Below, piece after piece: positions 44,421 through 52,867 of a stretch of DNA of 64,000 bases. The position numbers and the translations under genes are program-made. The stretch spans positions 50,986-114,985 of the forward strand of contig JAQVCA010000009.1 in the NCBI GenBank assembly GCA_028690035.1, read 5' to 3'. Source of the stretch: Comamonas sp. (GTDB lineage Bacteria > Pseudomonadota > Gammaproteobacteria > Burkholderiales > Burkholderiaceae_C). Under the pieces are notes generated by a model. The model was not told the origin of the DNA, searched no databases, and saw nothing but the letters and a program-made list of their open reading frames with translations. The first letter of the stretch is position 1; each line of letters begins with the position of its first letter.

Positions 44421-45116
44421 TTAACCATCAATGCGGCGCGACCAGTCTTCGACCTGACCACGCTCAAGGCGTGCCGCCAGCATTTTTTGCCATGAGGGCG
44501 GCAGTGGCAGGGCTGCCAGGGCCCTGAGTTCATCGCGTTCCAGGCAGCGCTGGTAAAGCGCTTGCAGCACGCGCGTTAGCGGCCAGTCGGGGTAGGGGCG
44601 CTCCAGTAAAAGCATAGCGTCACCCGCTTGTAGGGTGCCGCTTTCCTGCACTTTCCAGTACCAGCCGGTACGGCCCGTGGTTTGCACGCGTCGGGCCAGG
44701 TCGGCGTGGCCAAAGCGGGCGTTGAGCTTCCAGCAGGGTTGGCGGGTCTGTGTGAGCACCAGCGTGGCGCTGCCCAGTCGCACCACATCGCCCAGACACA
44801 GGGTCTGCTCGGTCATGCCGGTGCTGGACAGGTTTTCGCCAAAGGCACCGCATTGGCGTAGTGCGGGCAGATCCCCCAGTTCGGCTTGCCAAGCGGCGTA
44901 GTGCTCATGGGGGTACTGGTGCAGGGCCTTGTCGGGGCCGCCGTGGACTTGGAGGTCGGCCTGCATGTCGCCTTCCAGCCCCAGGGGGCCTGCGTGTACC
45001 GCACCTGCCACGGCAGACTTGGCAATGGCGCTCAGGCCACCGGGGCGGCCATCGAGGTGAGAGAGCGGCTGGGCTGTGCCGCGCAGTACGGTGTGGACAG
45101 TGCCAAGAACGGTCAT
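44421..45116 (-). CDS. MOSC-domain protein (YiiM-like)
   Basis: The 231-residue protein has a MOSC (molybdenum cofactor sulfurase C-terminal) domain with the core GLEGDMQADLQVHGGPDKALHQYP near residues 44-67, FGENLSSTGM and the cysteine-bearing TQTRQPCWKLNARFG, followed by a 3-alpha domain (LTRVLQALY). YiiM relatives use Mo cofactor to reduce N-hydroxylated compounds. ATG 45116 is chosen; an upstream TTG at 45143 is possible. It is transcribed in the same direction as recC but upstream of it, 32 bases apart. Confidence 0.9.
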   Translation of the reverse strand: MTVLGTVHTVLRGTAQPLSHLDGRPGGLSAIAKSAVAGAVHAGPLGLEGDMQADLQVHGGPDKALHQYPHEHYAAWQAELGDLPALRQCGAFGENLSSTGMTEQTLCLGDVVRLGSATLVLTQTRQPCWKLNARFGHADLARRVQTTGRTGWYWKVQESGTLQAGDAMLLLERPYPDWPLTRVLQALYQRCLERDELRALAALPLPPSWQKMLAARLERGQVEDWSRRIDG

Positions 45117-45368
45117 GGAGCAATGCAATGTTGGTTGGGACAAGACGGGATCATCCTCGTAAATAGGGCAAGCCCCGTAGAATCGCCCGCCATGCGCGTG
45201 GCGGCTCGGCGGGCTTGTCCAGCGCTGCGCCGACGTGGTTCAGCCCGTGGTGCCTGTGGCCGCCACGGCTCCGATTTCTCTTTGCGGGTGCAGTGCTGGG
45301 TAAGCTGAAATTTCAGTTTTTTGCTGTGAAACCCAAGCCTGTCCTGCCCCTAACGCTCTTTTTTTATC

Positions 45369-46994
45369 GTGTCCTACGCTCCTGAAACGCGGCGCCGCCG
45401 CACCTTTGCCATCATTTCCCACCCCGACGCGGGCAAAACCACGCTGACCGAAAAGCTGCTGCTGTTTTCGGGCGCGATCCAGATTGCCGGTGCCGTCAAG
45501 GGCCGCAAGGCCAGCCGCCATGCCACCTCCGACTGGATGGAGATTGAAAAGCAGCGCGGTATCTCGGTGGCATCGTCGGTGATGCAGATGAGCTACCGCG
45601 ACCACGTCATCAATCTGCTGGACACCCCCGGCCACAAGGACTTCTCGGAAGACACCTACCGTGTGCTCACGGCTGTGGACTCGGCGCTGATGGTGATCGA
45701 TGCGGCCAACGGTGTGGAAACCCAGACGCGCCGCCTGATTGAGGTCTGCCGCCAGCGCGATACGCCCATCATCACCTTTGTGAACAAGATGGACCGCGAA
45801 GTGCGCGACCCGCTGGACATCCTCGACGAAGTGGAGCGCGAGCTGGGCATGCCCTGCTGCCCCATCACCTGGCCGGTGGGCCAAGGCAAGCAGTTCGGCG
45901 GCATCATCGATCTGCGCACGCAGACCATGACGGTGTTCCAAGCGGGCAGCGAAAAGCGCCCCGAAGATTTTGAAGTCATCCCGCTGAGCGAAACCGACAA
46001 GCTGCGCCAGCGCTTTGGCCAGGCCTTTGACGACGCGCTGGAGAGCATGGAGCTGGCCATGGGCGCTTCGGCGGAGTGGAGCCATGAGCAATTCTTGGCC
46101 GCCAAGCTCACGCCGGTGTTCTTCGGCTCGGGGGTGAACAACTTCGGTGTGCAGGAAGTGCTCAACGCGGTGGTGGATATGTCGCCCCCACCGGGCACGC
46201 GCCTGGCCTACCAAGAGGTCAACCGCCAGCGCCAAGAGGTGACGATTCGCCCCGAGGACAAGGGTTTTGCCGGTGTGGTGTTCAAGGTGCAAGCGAATAT
46301 GGACGCCAACCACCGCGACCGCATCGCCTTTGTGCGCGTGGCCAGTGGCAAATACACGCCCGGCATGAAGATGAAGGTGCAGCGCACCGGCAAAGAGCTG
46401 CGCCCCACCAGCGTGGTCACCTTCATGAGCCAGCGCCGCGAAGCGGTGGACGAAGCCTACGCGGGCGACATCATCGGCTTCACCATCCACGGCGGCGTGC
46501 AGCTGGGTGATTCGATCACCGATGGCCCCAACCTGCAGTTCACCGGCCTGCCGTTCTTTGCGCCGGAAATGTTCATGACCGTGGTGCTGAAAAATCCTTT
46601 GCGCTCCAAACAGCTGCAACAGGGCTTGATGGAGCTGGGCGAAGAAGGTGCCATCCAGGTGTTCAAGCCCGATGCTGGTGGCAACATGCTGCTGGGGGCT
46701 GTGGGCCAGCTGCAGTTTGAAGTGGTGCAGCACCGCCTGAAAACCGAGTACGACTGCGACATCCGCCTGGAAGGCTGCCAGTACACCGGCGCGCGCTGGA
46801 TCACGGCCGACACCCCTGCCGAACTGCGCCAGTTTGAAGCCGCCTACCCGCTGCGTCTGGCGCACGATGCGGCCAACACCCTGGCGTTTTTGTGTACCAG
46901 CCCCTACGACGTGCGTCTGGCGCAGGAGCGTTTCCCGAAAATCCATTTCCATCCGCTGCGCGAACATGCCGGACTGGAGCTGCAGTCCAGCTGA
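45369..46994 (+). CDS. prfC: Peptide chain release factor 3
   Basis: RF3 is a translational GTPase that removes RF1/RF2 from the ribosome. The 541-residue protein has G1 HPDAGKTTLTEKLLL near residues 17-31, the switch region SDWMEIEKQRGISV, G3 DTPGHKDFSEDTY and G4 NKMDRE, followed by the EF-Tu-like and RF3-specific domains. It starts at GTG 45369 (MSYAPETRRRR...), matching the family N-terminus, and lacks a recognisable ribosome-binding site. The preceding 250-base gap shows no convincing gene. Confidence 0.97.
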   Translation: MSYAPETRRRRTFAIISHPDAGKTTLTEKLLLFSGAIQIAGAVKGRKASRHATSDWMEIEKQRGISVASSVMQMSYRDHVINLLDTPGHKDFSEDTYRVLTAVDSALMVIDAANGVETQTRRLIEVCRQRDTPIITFVNKMDREVRDPLDILDEVERELGMPCCPITWPVGQGKQFGGIIDLRTQTMTVFQAGSEKRPEDFEVIPLSETDKLRQRFGQAFDDALESMELAMGASAEWSHEQFLAAKLTPVFFGSGVNNFGVQEVLNAVVDMSPPPGTRLAYQEVNRQRQEVTIRPEDKGFAGVVFKVQANMDANHRDRIAFVRVASGKYTPGMKMKVQRTGKELRPTSVVTFMSQRREAVDEAYAGDIIGFTIHGGVQLGDSITDGPNLQFTGLPFFAPEMFMTVVLKNPLRSKQLQQGLMELGEEGAIQVFKPDAGGNMLLGAVGQLQFEVVQHRLKTEYDCDIRLEGCQYTGARWITADTPAELRQFEAAYPLRLAHDAANTLAFLCTSPYDVRLAQERFPKIHFHPLREHAGLELQSS

Positions 46995-47140
46995 TGCGGC
47001 GTGCTGGATAGACGCGAGTTACGATCATTGGGTGGTTTTCATATTACTGAAAACATATATGAGAAGTATTAAATAGTATTTTGTATTTATAAGTAAAACT
47101 TCTACAGTGGCGCCCTGCGTTGTATCGCCTGAGCTCCACC
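46995..47140 (+). promoter_or_regulatory. AT-rich control region of the cysI operon
   Basis: This 146-base gap is strikingly AT-rich from about 47035 to 47105 compared with everything around it. It carries an imperfect dyad AGAAGT (47062-47067) / ACTTCT (47098-47103) and overlapping TATT/ATAAG boxes. This is where a CysB-type LysR activator and the promoter would be expected. I cannot define individual sites. Confidence 0.45.
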
Positions 47141-48925
47141 ATGTACCAATACACCCAATTCGATAAGCAGTTTGTCCTGTTGCGCGCGCAGCAGTTTCGC
47201 GACCAGCTCCAGCGCTGGGAGCGCGGCGAGCTGACCGATGAGCAGCTGCTGCCGCTGCGCCTGCAAAACGGCTGGTACGTCCAGCGCTATGCGCCCATGG
47301 CGCGCATTGCTGTGCCGTACGGCGAGATCAGCAGCGCCCAGCTGCGCGTACTCGCGCGCATTGCGCGCGAGTACGACCGCCCCGAGCCAGCCGTGCTCGC
47401 ACATGCCCAAAGCACGCAAAACGCGCTGGAAGCGGCCCAGCAAGGCCACACGTTGGCCGCACCTGCGCTGCGTTATGGCTATGGCCACTTCACCACGCGC
47501 ACCAATGTGCAGTTCAACTGGATTCCGCTGTCCAAAGCCGCCGATGTGATGGAGCTGCTGGCCAGCGTGTCCATGCATGGCATCCAGACCAGCGGCAACG
47601 ACATTCGCAACATCAACTGCGATGCGTGGGAAGGCATTGCGCCCGACAGCATCGTCGATTGCCGCCCGTTTGCCGAGATCATGCGCCAGTGGAGCTCGCT
47701 GCACCCCGAGTTCACCTACCTGCCGCGCAAGTTCAAGATCTCGCTCAGTGGCGCCACGGAGGATCGCGCCGCGCTGCGCTGGTACGACGTGGGCCTGCAA
47801 GGCACGCGCAACGCCGCTGGCGAGGTGGGCTTTACGGTGCTGGTCGGTGGCGGCATGGGCCGCACGCCCACCATTGGCACCGTGGTGCGCGAATTTTTGC
47901 CCTGGCCGCACCTGCTCAACTACATCGAGGCGGTGATCCGTGTGTACAACGCCTATGGCCGCCGCGACAACAAGTGGAAAGCGCGCATCAAGATGCTGGT
48001 CAAGGCCGAGGGCCAGAACTTCATCGACGCCGTGGAAAAAGAATTCCAAGACATCGTGGACCGAGACGGCGCCCCGCACACCATCACCCAGGCCGAGCTG
48101 GACCGCGTGAGCAGCCACTTTGTCGTGCCCGATCTCCAGCCCGCCAACCTGCCCAGCCAAGTCGATCCGCAAGGCCAGCTGTACCAGCACTGGCTGCGCC
48201 AGAACGTGCGCGGCCACAAGCTGCCCGGCATGGCCACGGTGATGCTGTCGTTCAAGCGCCCCGGTTTTGCCCCGGGCGATGCCGATGGCGACACCATCGA
48301 CGCCCTGGCCACCCTGGCCGAGCAGTTCTCCGCCGGCGAAGCGCGCCTGACGCGCGAGCAAAACGTGCTGCTGCCCTGGGTATTTGAAAGCGACTTACCC
48401 GCCCTGTACGAAGCGGCGCGCAAGCTGGGTTTGGCCAAGCCCAATATCGGCCTGCTCACCGACTTGATTGCCTGCCCGGGTGGCGACTTTTGCTCGCTGG
48501 CCAACGCGCGCTCGCTGCACATTGCCGAGGCCGTGCTGGAGCGTTACCAGGACATGGACGAGCTGCTGGATCTGGGCCCCATCGACCTGCACATGAGTGG
48601 CTGCATCAACAGCTGCGGCCACCACCACAGCGGTCACATCGGCATTTTGGGCGTGGATAAGGACGGCAAGGAGTGGTACCAGATCACCCTGGGTGGCTCG
48701 GACGGCAGCCAGTTGTCTGGCCCGGCCACGGGTGGCAAGGTGGTCGGCCCCTCGTTTACCGGCGCCGAAGTGCCCGATGTGATCGAGGCGCTGCTGGACA
48801 CCTACCGCGAGCTGCGCCAAGAAGGCGAACTGTTTGTCGATGCGCTGCGCCGCATTGGCCACCAGCCCTTCAAGGATGCAGCCAACGCAGCGCGCCATCC
48901 CAAGGACGAAGCCCTCGCCATTTGA
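47141..48925 (+). CDS. cysI: Sulfite reductase hemoprotein (CysI-type)
   Basis: Reduces sulfite to sulfide with six electrons through siroheme and a 4Fe-4S cluster. The 594-residue protein has two ferredoxin-like halves and the cluster/siroheme cysteines in CPGGDFC (C-x5-C, near residue 445) and SGCINSCGHHH (C-x3-C, near 485). No CysJ flavoprotein gene is present, so ferredoxin or another carrier probably supplies electrons. ATG 47141 is preferred to a TTG at 47120. First gene of the operon with DUF934, cysH, cysD, cysN and cbiX. Confidence 0.95.
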   Translation: MYQYTQFDKQFVLLRAQQFRDQLQRWERGELTDEQLLPLRLQNGWYVQRYAPMARIAVPYGEISSAQLRVLARIAREYDRPEPAVLAHAQSTQNALEAAQQGHTLAAPALRYGYGHFTTRTNVQFNWIPLSKAADVMELLASVSMHGIQTSGNDIRNINCDAWEGIAPDSIVDCRPFAEIMRQWSSLHPEFTYLPRKFKISLSGATEDRAALRWYDVGLQGTRNAAGEVGFTVLVGGGMGRTPTIGTVVREFLPWPHLLNYIEAVIRVYNAYGRRDNKWKARIKMLVKAEGQNFIDAVEKEFQDIVDRDGAPHTITQAELDRVSSHFVVPDLQPANLPSQVDPQGQLYQHWLRQNVRGHKLPGMATVMLSFKRPGFAPGDADGDTIDALATLAEQFSAGEARLTREQNVLLPWVFESDLPALYEAARKLGLAKPNIGLLTDLIACPGGDFCSLANARSLHIAEAVLERYQDMDELLDLGPIDLHMSGCINSCGHHHSGHIGILGVDKDGKEWYQITLGGSDGSQLSGPATGGKVVGPSFTGAEVPDVIEALLDTYRELRQEGELFVDALRRIGHQPFKDAANAARHPKDEALAI

Positions 48926-48948
48926 CCCTCGGCCCCAGGAATATTGCT

Positions 48949-49347
48949 ATGCAAATCATTGCTTATGGCGCAGCACCAGCAAGCGCCAACCCCGAAAAAA
49001 CCTTGCAAATTGCCAACGATGCCGATATCAACGCACTGGTGGCCAGCGGTGCATTGGAAGGCGTGGAACGGGTGGAGCTGCACTTCCCCAAATTCACCGA
49101 CGGGCGCGCCTACACCCAGGCGGTGCTGCTGCGCCGCCGCCACCGCTTTGCGGGCGACATCCGCGCCACGGGCGACGTGCTCATCGACCAGCTGGTACAC
49201 ATGCAGCGCAGCGGCTTCAGCAGCGCCGTGCTGGCCGAAGGTGTCGATGCCAGTGCTGCCCAAAGCCAGTTTGAGCGCTTTGGCGCTTTCTACCAGGGCG
49301 ATGCGCTGGAGCAGCGCCCGCTGTTTGCCCGCCAGGAGACCGTATGA
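48949..49347 (+). CDS. DUF934 protein associated with sulfite reduction
   Basis: The 132-residue protein belongs to DUF934, a family always found beside CysI and presumed to help it. The core (VERVELHFPKFTDGRAYTQA, then RRHRFAGDIRATGDVLIDQL) is clear from about residue 43. The first 20 residues (AYGAAPASANPEK) are encoded by what looks like a copy of the interspersed repeat, unlike usual family N-termini. Its stop overlaps the cysH start by ATGA. The molecular function is not known. Confidence 0.88.
   Translation: MQIIAYGAAPASANPEKTLQIANDADINALVASGALEGVERVELHFPKFTDGRAYTQAVLLRRRHRFAGDIRATGDVLIDQLVHMQRSGFSSAVLAEGVDASAAQSQFERFGAFYQGDALEQRPLFARQETV
48950..49006 (+). repeat. Interspersed repeat copy at the start of the DUF934 gene
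   Basis: ATTGCTTATGGCGCAGCACC continues into AGCAAGCGCCAACCCCGAAA. It aligns with the copy in cysN (ATAGCTGCTACCGCAGGCCC, AGCAAGCGCAAACGGCCAAA) base for base over most of its length. Confidence 0.55.
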
Positions 49348-49994
49348 GCCAGCAGACCCCCAACACCGCAGTGAGCGCCGCAGAACTGGCGCGCGTCAAT
49401 GCCGAGCTGGGCCGCGATGCGCAGGCTCTGGTGGCCTGGGCCCTGGGCCTGGGTCAGCGCGCCATCGTCACCACCAACTTTCGGCCCTTTGAGGCGGTGA
49501 TCCTGCATCTGGTCACGCGCGTGCAGCCCGACGTGCCCGTCATCTGGATGGACAACGGCTACAACACCGAAGCCACCTACCGCTTTGCCGATGCCGTCAC
49601 CCGGCAGCTGGGCCTGAACCTGCAGATTTACCTGCCCAAGCGCTCGCGTGCGCACCGCGAAGCGGTGGAAGGCCCAACACCGGCGCTGGACGACCCGCGT
49701 CACGCCGCCTTTACCGAAGAGGTCAAGCTCGAACCCTTTGCCCGTGCCCTGCGCGAGACGGCGCCACAGGTGTGGTTCACCGCACTGCGCGCCACCGACA
49801 GCGCCGTGCGTGCGCAGATGGAGCCGGTCAGCATCAACCCCGATGGCCTGATCAAAGTGGCACCGCTGCTGCACTGGTCGAGCAAAGACCTGTACGACTA
49901 CTGCGAGCAGCACGGCCTGCCCAACAACTTCGATTACGTCGATCCCACCAAGGGCGAAGACCAGCGCGAGTGCGGCCTGCACCTGGCCCATTGA
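49344..49994 (+). CDS. cysH: Phosphoadenosine phosphosulfate reductase family protein CysH (divergent)
   Basis: Should reduce (phospho)adenylyl sulfate to sulfite. The 216-residue protein keeps the adenine-nucleotide-hydrolase-like fold (VPVIWMDNGYNTEATYRFAD) and the catalytic cysteine in the C-terminal ECGLH. It has only two cysteines, so no CC...CxxC iron-sulfur site of APS reductases. It also departs from usual CysH at two places: TNFRPFEAVILHL where S-F/L-G-x-E/Q is expected, and TALRATDSAVR where G-x-RR-x-Q/E is expected. Position in the cys operon supports the role; substrate choice is uncertain. Confidence 0.85.
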   Translation: MSQQTPNTAVSAAELARVNAELGRDAQALVAWALGLGQRAIVTTNFRPFEAVILHLVTRVQPDVPVIWMDNGYNTEATYRFADAVTRQLGLNLQIYLPKRSRAHREAVEGPTPALDDPRHAAFTEEVKLEPFARALRETAPQVWFTALRATDSAVRAQMEPVSINPDGLIKVAPLLHWSSKDLYDYCEQHGLPNNFDYVDPTKGEDQRECGLHLAH

Positions 49995-50014
49995 TTTGAT
50001 TGTTTGATTTCGAC

Positions 50015-50974
50015 ATGAACGCACCTGTACCTGCCGAGGTGATCGACCCGGCCCTGTCCCCCGCCGCTGCCCAGCACCTGAGCAACACCCATCTGGATGC
50101 GCTGGAAGAAGAAACCATCTTCATCCTGCGCGAAGTGGCCGCCAGTTTTGAGCGCCCGGCGCTGCTGTTTTCTGGCGGCAAAGATTCGCTGGTGATGCTG
50201 CGCTGCGCCGAAAAGGCCTTTGGCCCGGGGCGCCTGCCGTTTCCGCTGCTGATGATCGACACCGGGCACAACTTCCCCGAAGTGACCGAGTTTCGCGACC
50301 AGCGCGCCGCCGAGCTGGGCGCGGAGCTGATTGTGCGCAGCGTGGAAGACAGCATGGCGCGCGGCACCGTGCGCCTGGCGCGCCCCGACGAGCCACGCAA
50401 TGCGCACCAGTCGGTGACGCTGCTCGAAGCCATCGACGAGTTCCGCTTTGACGCCCTGATCGGCGGCGCGCGCCGCGATGAAGAAAAAGCCCGCGCCAAA
50501 GAGCGCATCTTCAGCCACCGCGACAGCTTCGGTCAGTGGCAGCCCAAGGCGCAGCGCCCCGAGCTGTGGACGCTGTTCAACACCCGCATTGCACCGGGCG
50601 AGCATTTCCGGGTGTTTCCCATCAGCAACTGGACGGAGCTGGACGTGTGGCAATACATCGCCCGCGAAAACGTCGCCCTGCCCAGCCTGTACTACGCACA
50701 CCCGCGCGACATCGTCGAGCGCCGTGGCCTGCTGGTGCCGGTGACGCCGCTCACGCCCGTGCAAGACGGTGAAACCGTGCAAACGCGCACCGTGCGCTTT
50801 CGCACGCTGGGCGATATCACCTGCACCTGCCCGGTGGAAAGCGATGCCGCCACGCCCGAGGCCATCGTGCAAGAGACGCTGACCACCGAGATCAGCGAGC
50901 GCGGCGCCACGCGCATGGACGACAAGACCAGCGAAGCCTCCATGGAAAAGCGCAAGAAAGACGGGTATTTCTAA
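50015..50974 (+). CDS. cysD: Sulfate adenylyltransferase subunit 2
   Basis: CysD forms adenylyl sulfate from ATP and sulfate, driven by CysN GTP hydrolysis. The 319-residue protein has the PP-loop LLFSGGKDSLVMLRCA near residues 50-65, DTGHNFPEVTEFRD, and the ARRDEEKARAKERIFSHRD active-site stretch near 149-167. It ends with the typical EKRKKDGYF. ATG 50015 is 20 bases after cysH. The stop and the cysN start share one base (TAATG). Confidence 0.96.
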   Translation: MNAPVPAEVIDPALSPAAAQHLSNTHLDALEEETIFILREVAASFERPALLFSGGKDSLVMLRCAEKAFGPGRLPFPLLMIDTGHNFPEVTEFRDQRAAELGAELIVRSVEDSMARGTVRLARPDEPRNAHQSVTLLEAIDEFRFDALIGGARRDEEKARAKERIFSHRDSFGQWQPKAQRPELWTLFNTRIAPGEHFRVFPISNWTELDVWQYIARENVALPSLYYAHPRDIVERRGLLVPVTPLTPVQDGETVQTRTVRFRTLGDITCTCPVESDAATPEAIVQETLTTEISERGATRMDDKTSEASMEKRKKDGYF

Positions 50975-52371
50975 TGACTGCCACCAATACAGAAAAAACC
51001 ATAGCTGCTACCGCAGGCCCAGCAAGCGCAAACGGCCAAAAAGACTATAAAAACCAAGACCCCCACGCCCGCGATGCCGCGCTGCGCTTTATCACCTGCG
51101 GCAGCGTCGATGACGGCAAAAGCACCTTGATTGGCCGCCTGCTGGTCGATAGCCGCAGCGTGCTGCAAGACCAAATTGCCGGGGTGAGCAAATCCGGCAC
51201 AGTGGACCTGGCGCAGCTGACCGACGGTCTGGCCGCCGAGCGCGAGCAGGGCATCACCATCGACGTGGCCTGGCGCTACTTCGCCACCGAGGCGCGCAAG
51301 TTCATCATCGGCGATGCGCCCGGCCACGAGCAGTACACGCGCAACATGGTCACCGCCGCCTCGCAGGCCGATGCCGCCGTGGTGCTGGTCGATGCCACCA
51401 AGCTGGACTGGGCCAATCCCCAGCTGCCGCTGCTGGCGCAGACGCGCCGCCACAGCCTGCTGGTGCAGCTGCTGCGCGTACCGGCGCTGGTGTTTGCGGT
51501 GAACAAGCTCGACGCCGTGGCCGATCCGGCCCTGGCCTTTGCCCACATCCAGGCCGCGCTGGAAAAATTTGCCCAAGAGGCCGGCATCCAAGCCACGGCC
51601 ACGGTGCCGATGTCGGCCCTCAAAGGCTGGAACGTGGTCACGCCCCAGCCCGACTGGTGCGGCTACCAAGGCCCCAGCCTGCTGCAATTGCTGGAGCAAC
51701 TGCCCACCACCCAGCCCGATACCGATTTGCCGCTGGCCCTGCCCGTGCAGTGGGTGGAGAAGTTCTCCTCGTCGTCCGACACCTCGCAAGGCCGCCGCGT
51801 GTTCTGGGGCCGCGTGGCCACTGGCCAGGTGCAACCGGGTCAGCAGGTGCAGGTCTTCCCCAGCGGGCAACTGGCCACCGTGGCGCAGGTGCTCAACCAT
51901 GTGCGCGATGCGCAAACGGTGGGCGCGGGCCTGAGTGCGGGCGTGGTGCTGGATCGTGAGGTCGATGTCTCGCGCGGTGACTGGCTGCTGGCCGCGCCGC
52001 AAGCCGTGGCAGTGGCTGAGGACGACTTCGACACCCCCGCCGCTGTCAGCCCCTGGCCGGGCCAAAAGACGCTGACCGCCACGGTGGCTTGGATGGACGA
52101 TGAGCCGCTGGTCGTGGGCCGTGTCTATTGGGCGCTGCATGGCCACCGCTGGGTGAAGGCCAAAGTGCAGGCCGTGGCGCACCAGCTCGACATCCACACG
52201 CTGGAGCAGCAGGCGGCCACCACGCTGGCACCCAACGCCATCGGCCAGGTGCAACTGCTGCTGCAAGAAGCGCTGCCGCTGGCACCGTTCCAGCGGGCGC
52301 GCAAGCTGGGCTCACTCATCCTGGTGGATACCGCCAGCCACGCCACCGCAGGCGCGGTGCTGGTGCAGTGA
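50974..52371 (+). CDS. cysN: Sulfate adenylyltransferase subunit 1 (GTPase)
   Basis: CysN is the EF-Tu-like GTPase partner of CysD. The 465-residue protein has G1 GSVDDGKSTLIGRLL near residues 43-57, G3 DAPGHEQYTRNM near 111-122 and G4 NKLD near 176, then two beta-barrel domains. There is no fused APS kinase (CysC) domain, and no cysC gene follows. The first 30 residues are longer than usual and contain a translated copy of the interspersed repeat. It overlaps cysD and the next gene by one base each. Confidence 0.95.
   Translation: MTATNTEKTIAATAGPASANGQKDYKNQDPHARDAALRFITCGSVDDGKSTLIGRLLVDSRSVLQDQIAGVSKSGTVDLAQLTDGLAAEREQGITIDVAWRYFATEARKFIIGDAPGHEQYTRNMVTAASQADAAVVLVDATKLDWANPQLPLLAQTRRHSLLVQLLRVPALVFAVNKLDAVADPALAFAHIQAALEKFAQEAGIQATATVPMSALKGWNVVTPQPDWCGYQGPSLLQLLEQLPTTQPDTDLPLALPVQWVEKFSSSSDTSQGRRVFWGRVATGQVQPGQQVQVFPSGQLATVAQVLNHVRDAQTVGAGLSAGVVLDREVDVSRGDWLLAAPQAVAVAEDDFDTPAAVSPWPGQKTLTATVAWMDDEPLVVGRVYWALHGHRWVKAKVQAVAHQLDIHTLEQQAATTLAPNAIGQVQLLLQEALPLAPFQRARKLGSLILVDTASHATAGAVLVQ
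50991..51055 (+). repeat. Interspersed repeat copy in the cysN leader
   Basis: ATAGCTGCTACCGCAGGCCC followed by AGCAAGCGCAAACGGCCAAA, with flanking A-runs on both sides, in frame and encoding IAATAGPASANGQK ahead of the GTPase domain. ATAGCTGCTACCGC is identical to the arm of the copy after recD. Confidence 0.65.
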
Positions 52372-52805
52372 TGGCGCTGCCCACGGTCAACCCGCAGGGC
52401 GCAGCGCCTACGGCGCTGGTGCTGTTTGCCCACGGCGCGCGCTCGACCAGTTGGGCGCAACCGCTGCACGAGTTGCAAGCGGCGCTGCAGCAGCAAGCCG
52501 CCGCCCAAGGGCGCAGCTGCACCGTGCGTCTGGCATTTTTGGAGCTGATGCAGCCCGATTTGCCCCAGGTGCTGGCCGAGCTGGCCGACGCGGGCCTGCA
52601 CGACGTGGCCATCTGGCCCGTGTTTTGGGCGGCGGGCGGCCATGTGCTGCGCGACGTGCCCGCCCTCATCGCCCAGGCGCAGCAGCGCGATCCGCAACTG
52701 CAGGTGCAGATGTGGCCGGTGCTCTCGCAGTGGCCCGGGCTGCTCGATTGGCTGGCCAGCCAGGTGTTTGCGTCTTCAACAAGCAAGACCGAAGCACAGG
52801 GTTAA
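52371..52805 (+). CDS. CbiX/SirB-type sirohydrochlorin chelatase
   Basis: The 144-residue protein is a single-domain class II chelatase, with the metal-binding histidines in LFAHGARS near residue 21 and GGHVLRD near 90. In a sulfite-reductase operon the likely reaction is insertion of Fe2+ into sirohydrochlorin to make siroheme for CysI; cobalt insertion for cobalamin is the alternative. Its ATG overlaps the cysN stop (TGATG). The AGGGTTAACCCT palindrome at 52798-52809 spans the stop codon. Confidence 0.85.
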   Translation: MALPTVNPQGAAPTALVLFAHGARSTSWAQPLHELQAALQQQAAAQGRSCTVRLAFLELMQPDLPQVLAELADAGLHDVAIWPVFWAAGGHVLRDVPALIAQAQQRDPQLQVQMWPVLSQWPGLLDWLASQVFASSTSKTEAQG

Positions 52806-52828
52806 CCCTGGGTTTCTACACTTGCCTT

Positions 52829-52856
52829 CGCCCGCTGTCTGCGGGCGTTGTTTTTT
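52829..52856 (+). terminator. Rho-independent terminator of the cys operon
   Basis: CGCCCGC/GCGGGCG with loop TGTCT followed by TTGTTTTTT, 24 bases after the chelatase stop and just before the HAD gene ribosome site. It separates the cys operon from the phosphatase. Confidence 0.9.
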
Positions 52857-52867
52857 GAGGAGCTGCC

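Noticed and set aside
45121-45368. Small frames in the 250-base gap before prfC
   Set aside because: No ribosome-binding site, Arg/Cys-rich composition and no family features. I see no gene in this gap.
52798-52809. Perfect palindrome AGGGTTAACCCT at the chelatase stop
   Set aside because: It has no loop or T-run; the true terminator is the hairpin at 52829-52856. It may be chance.
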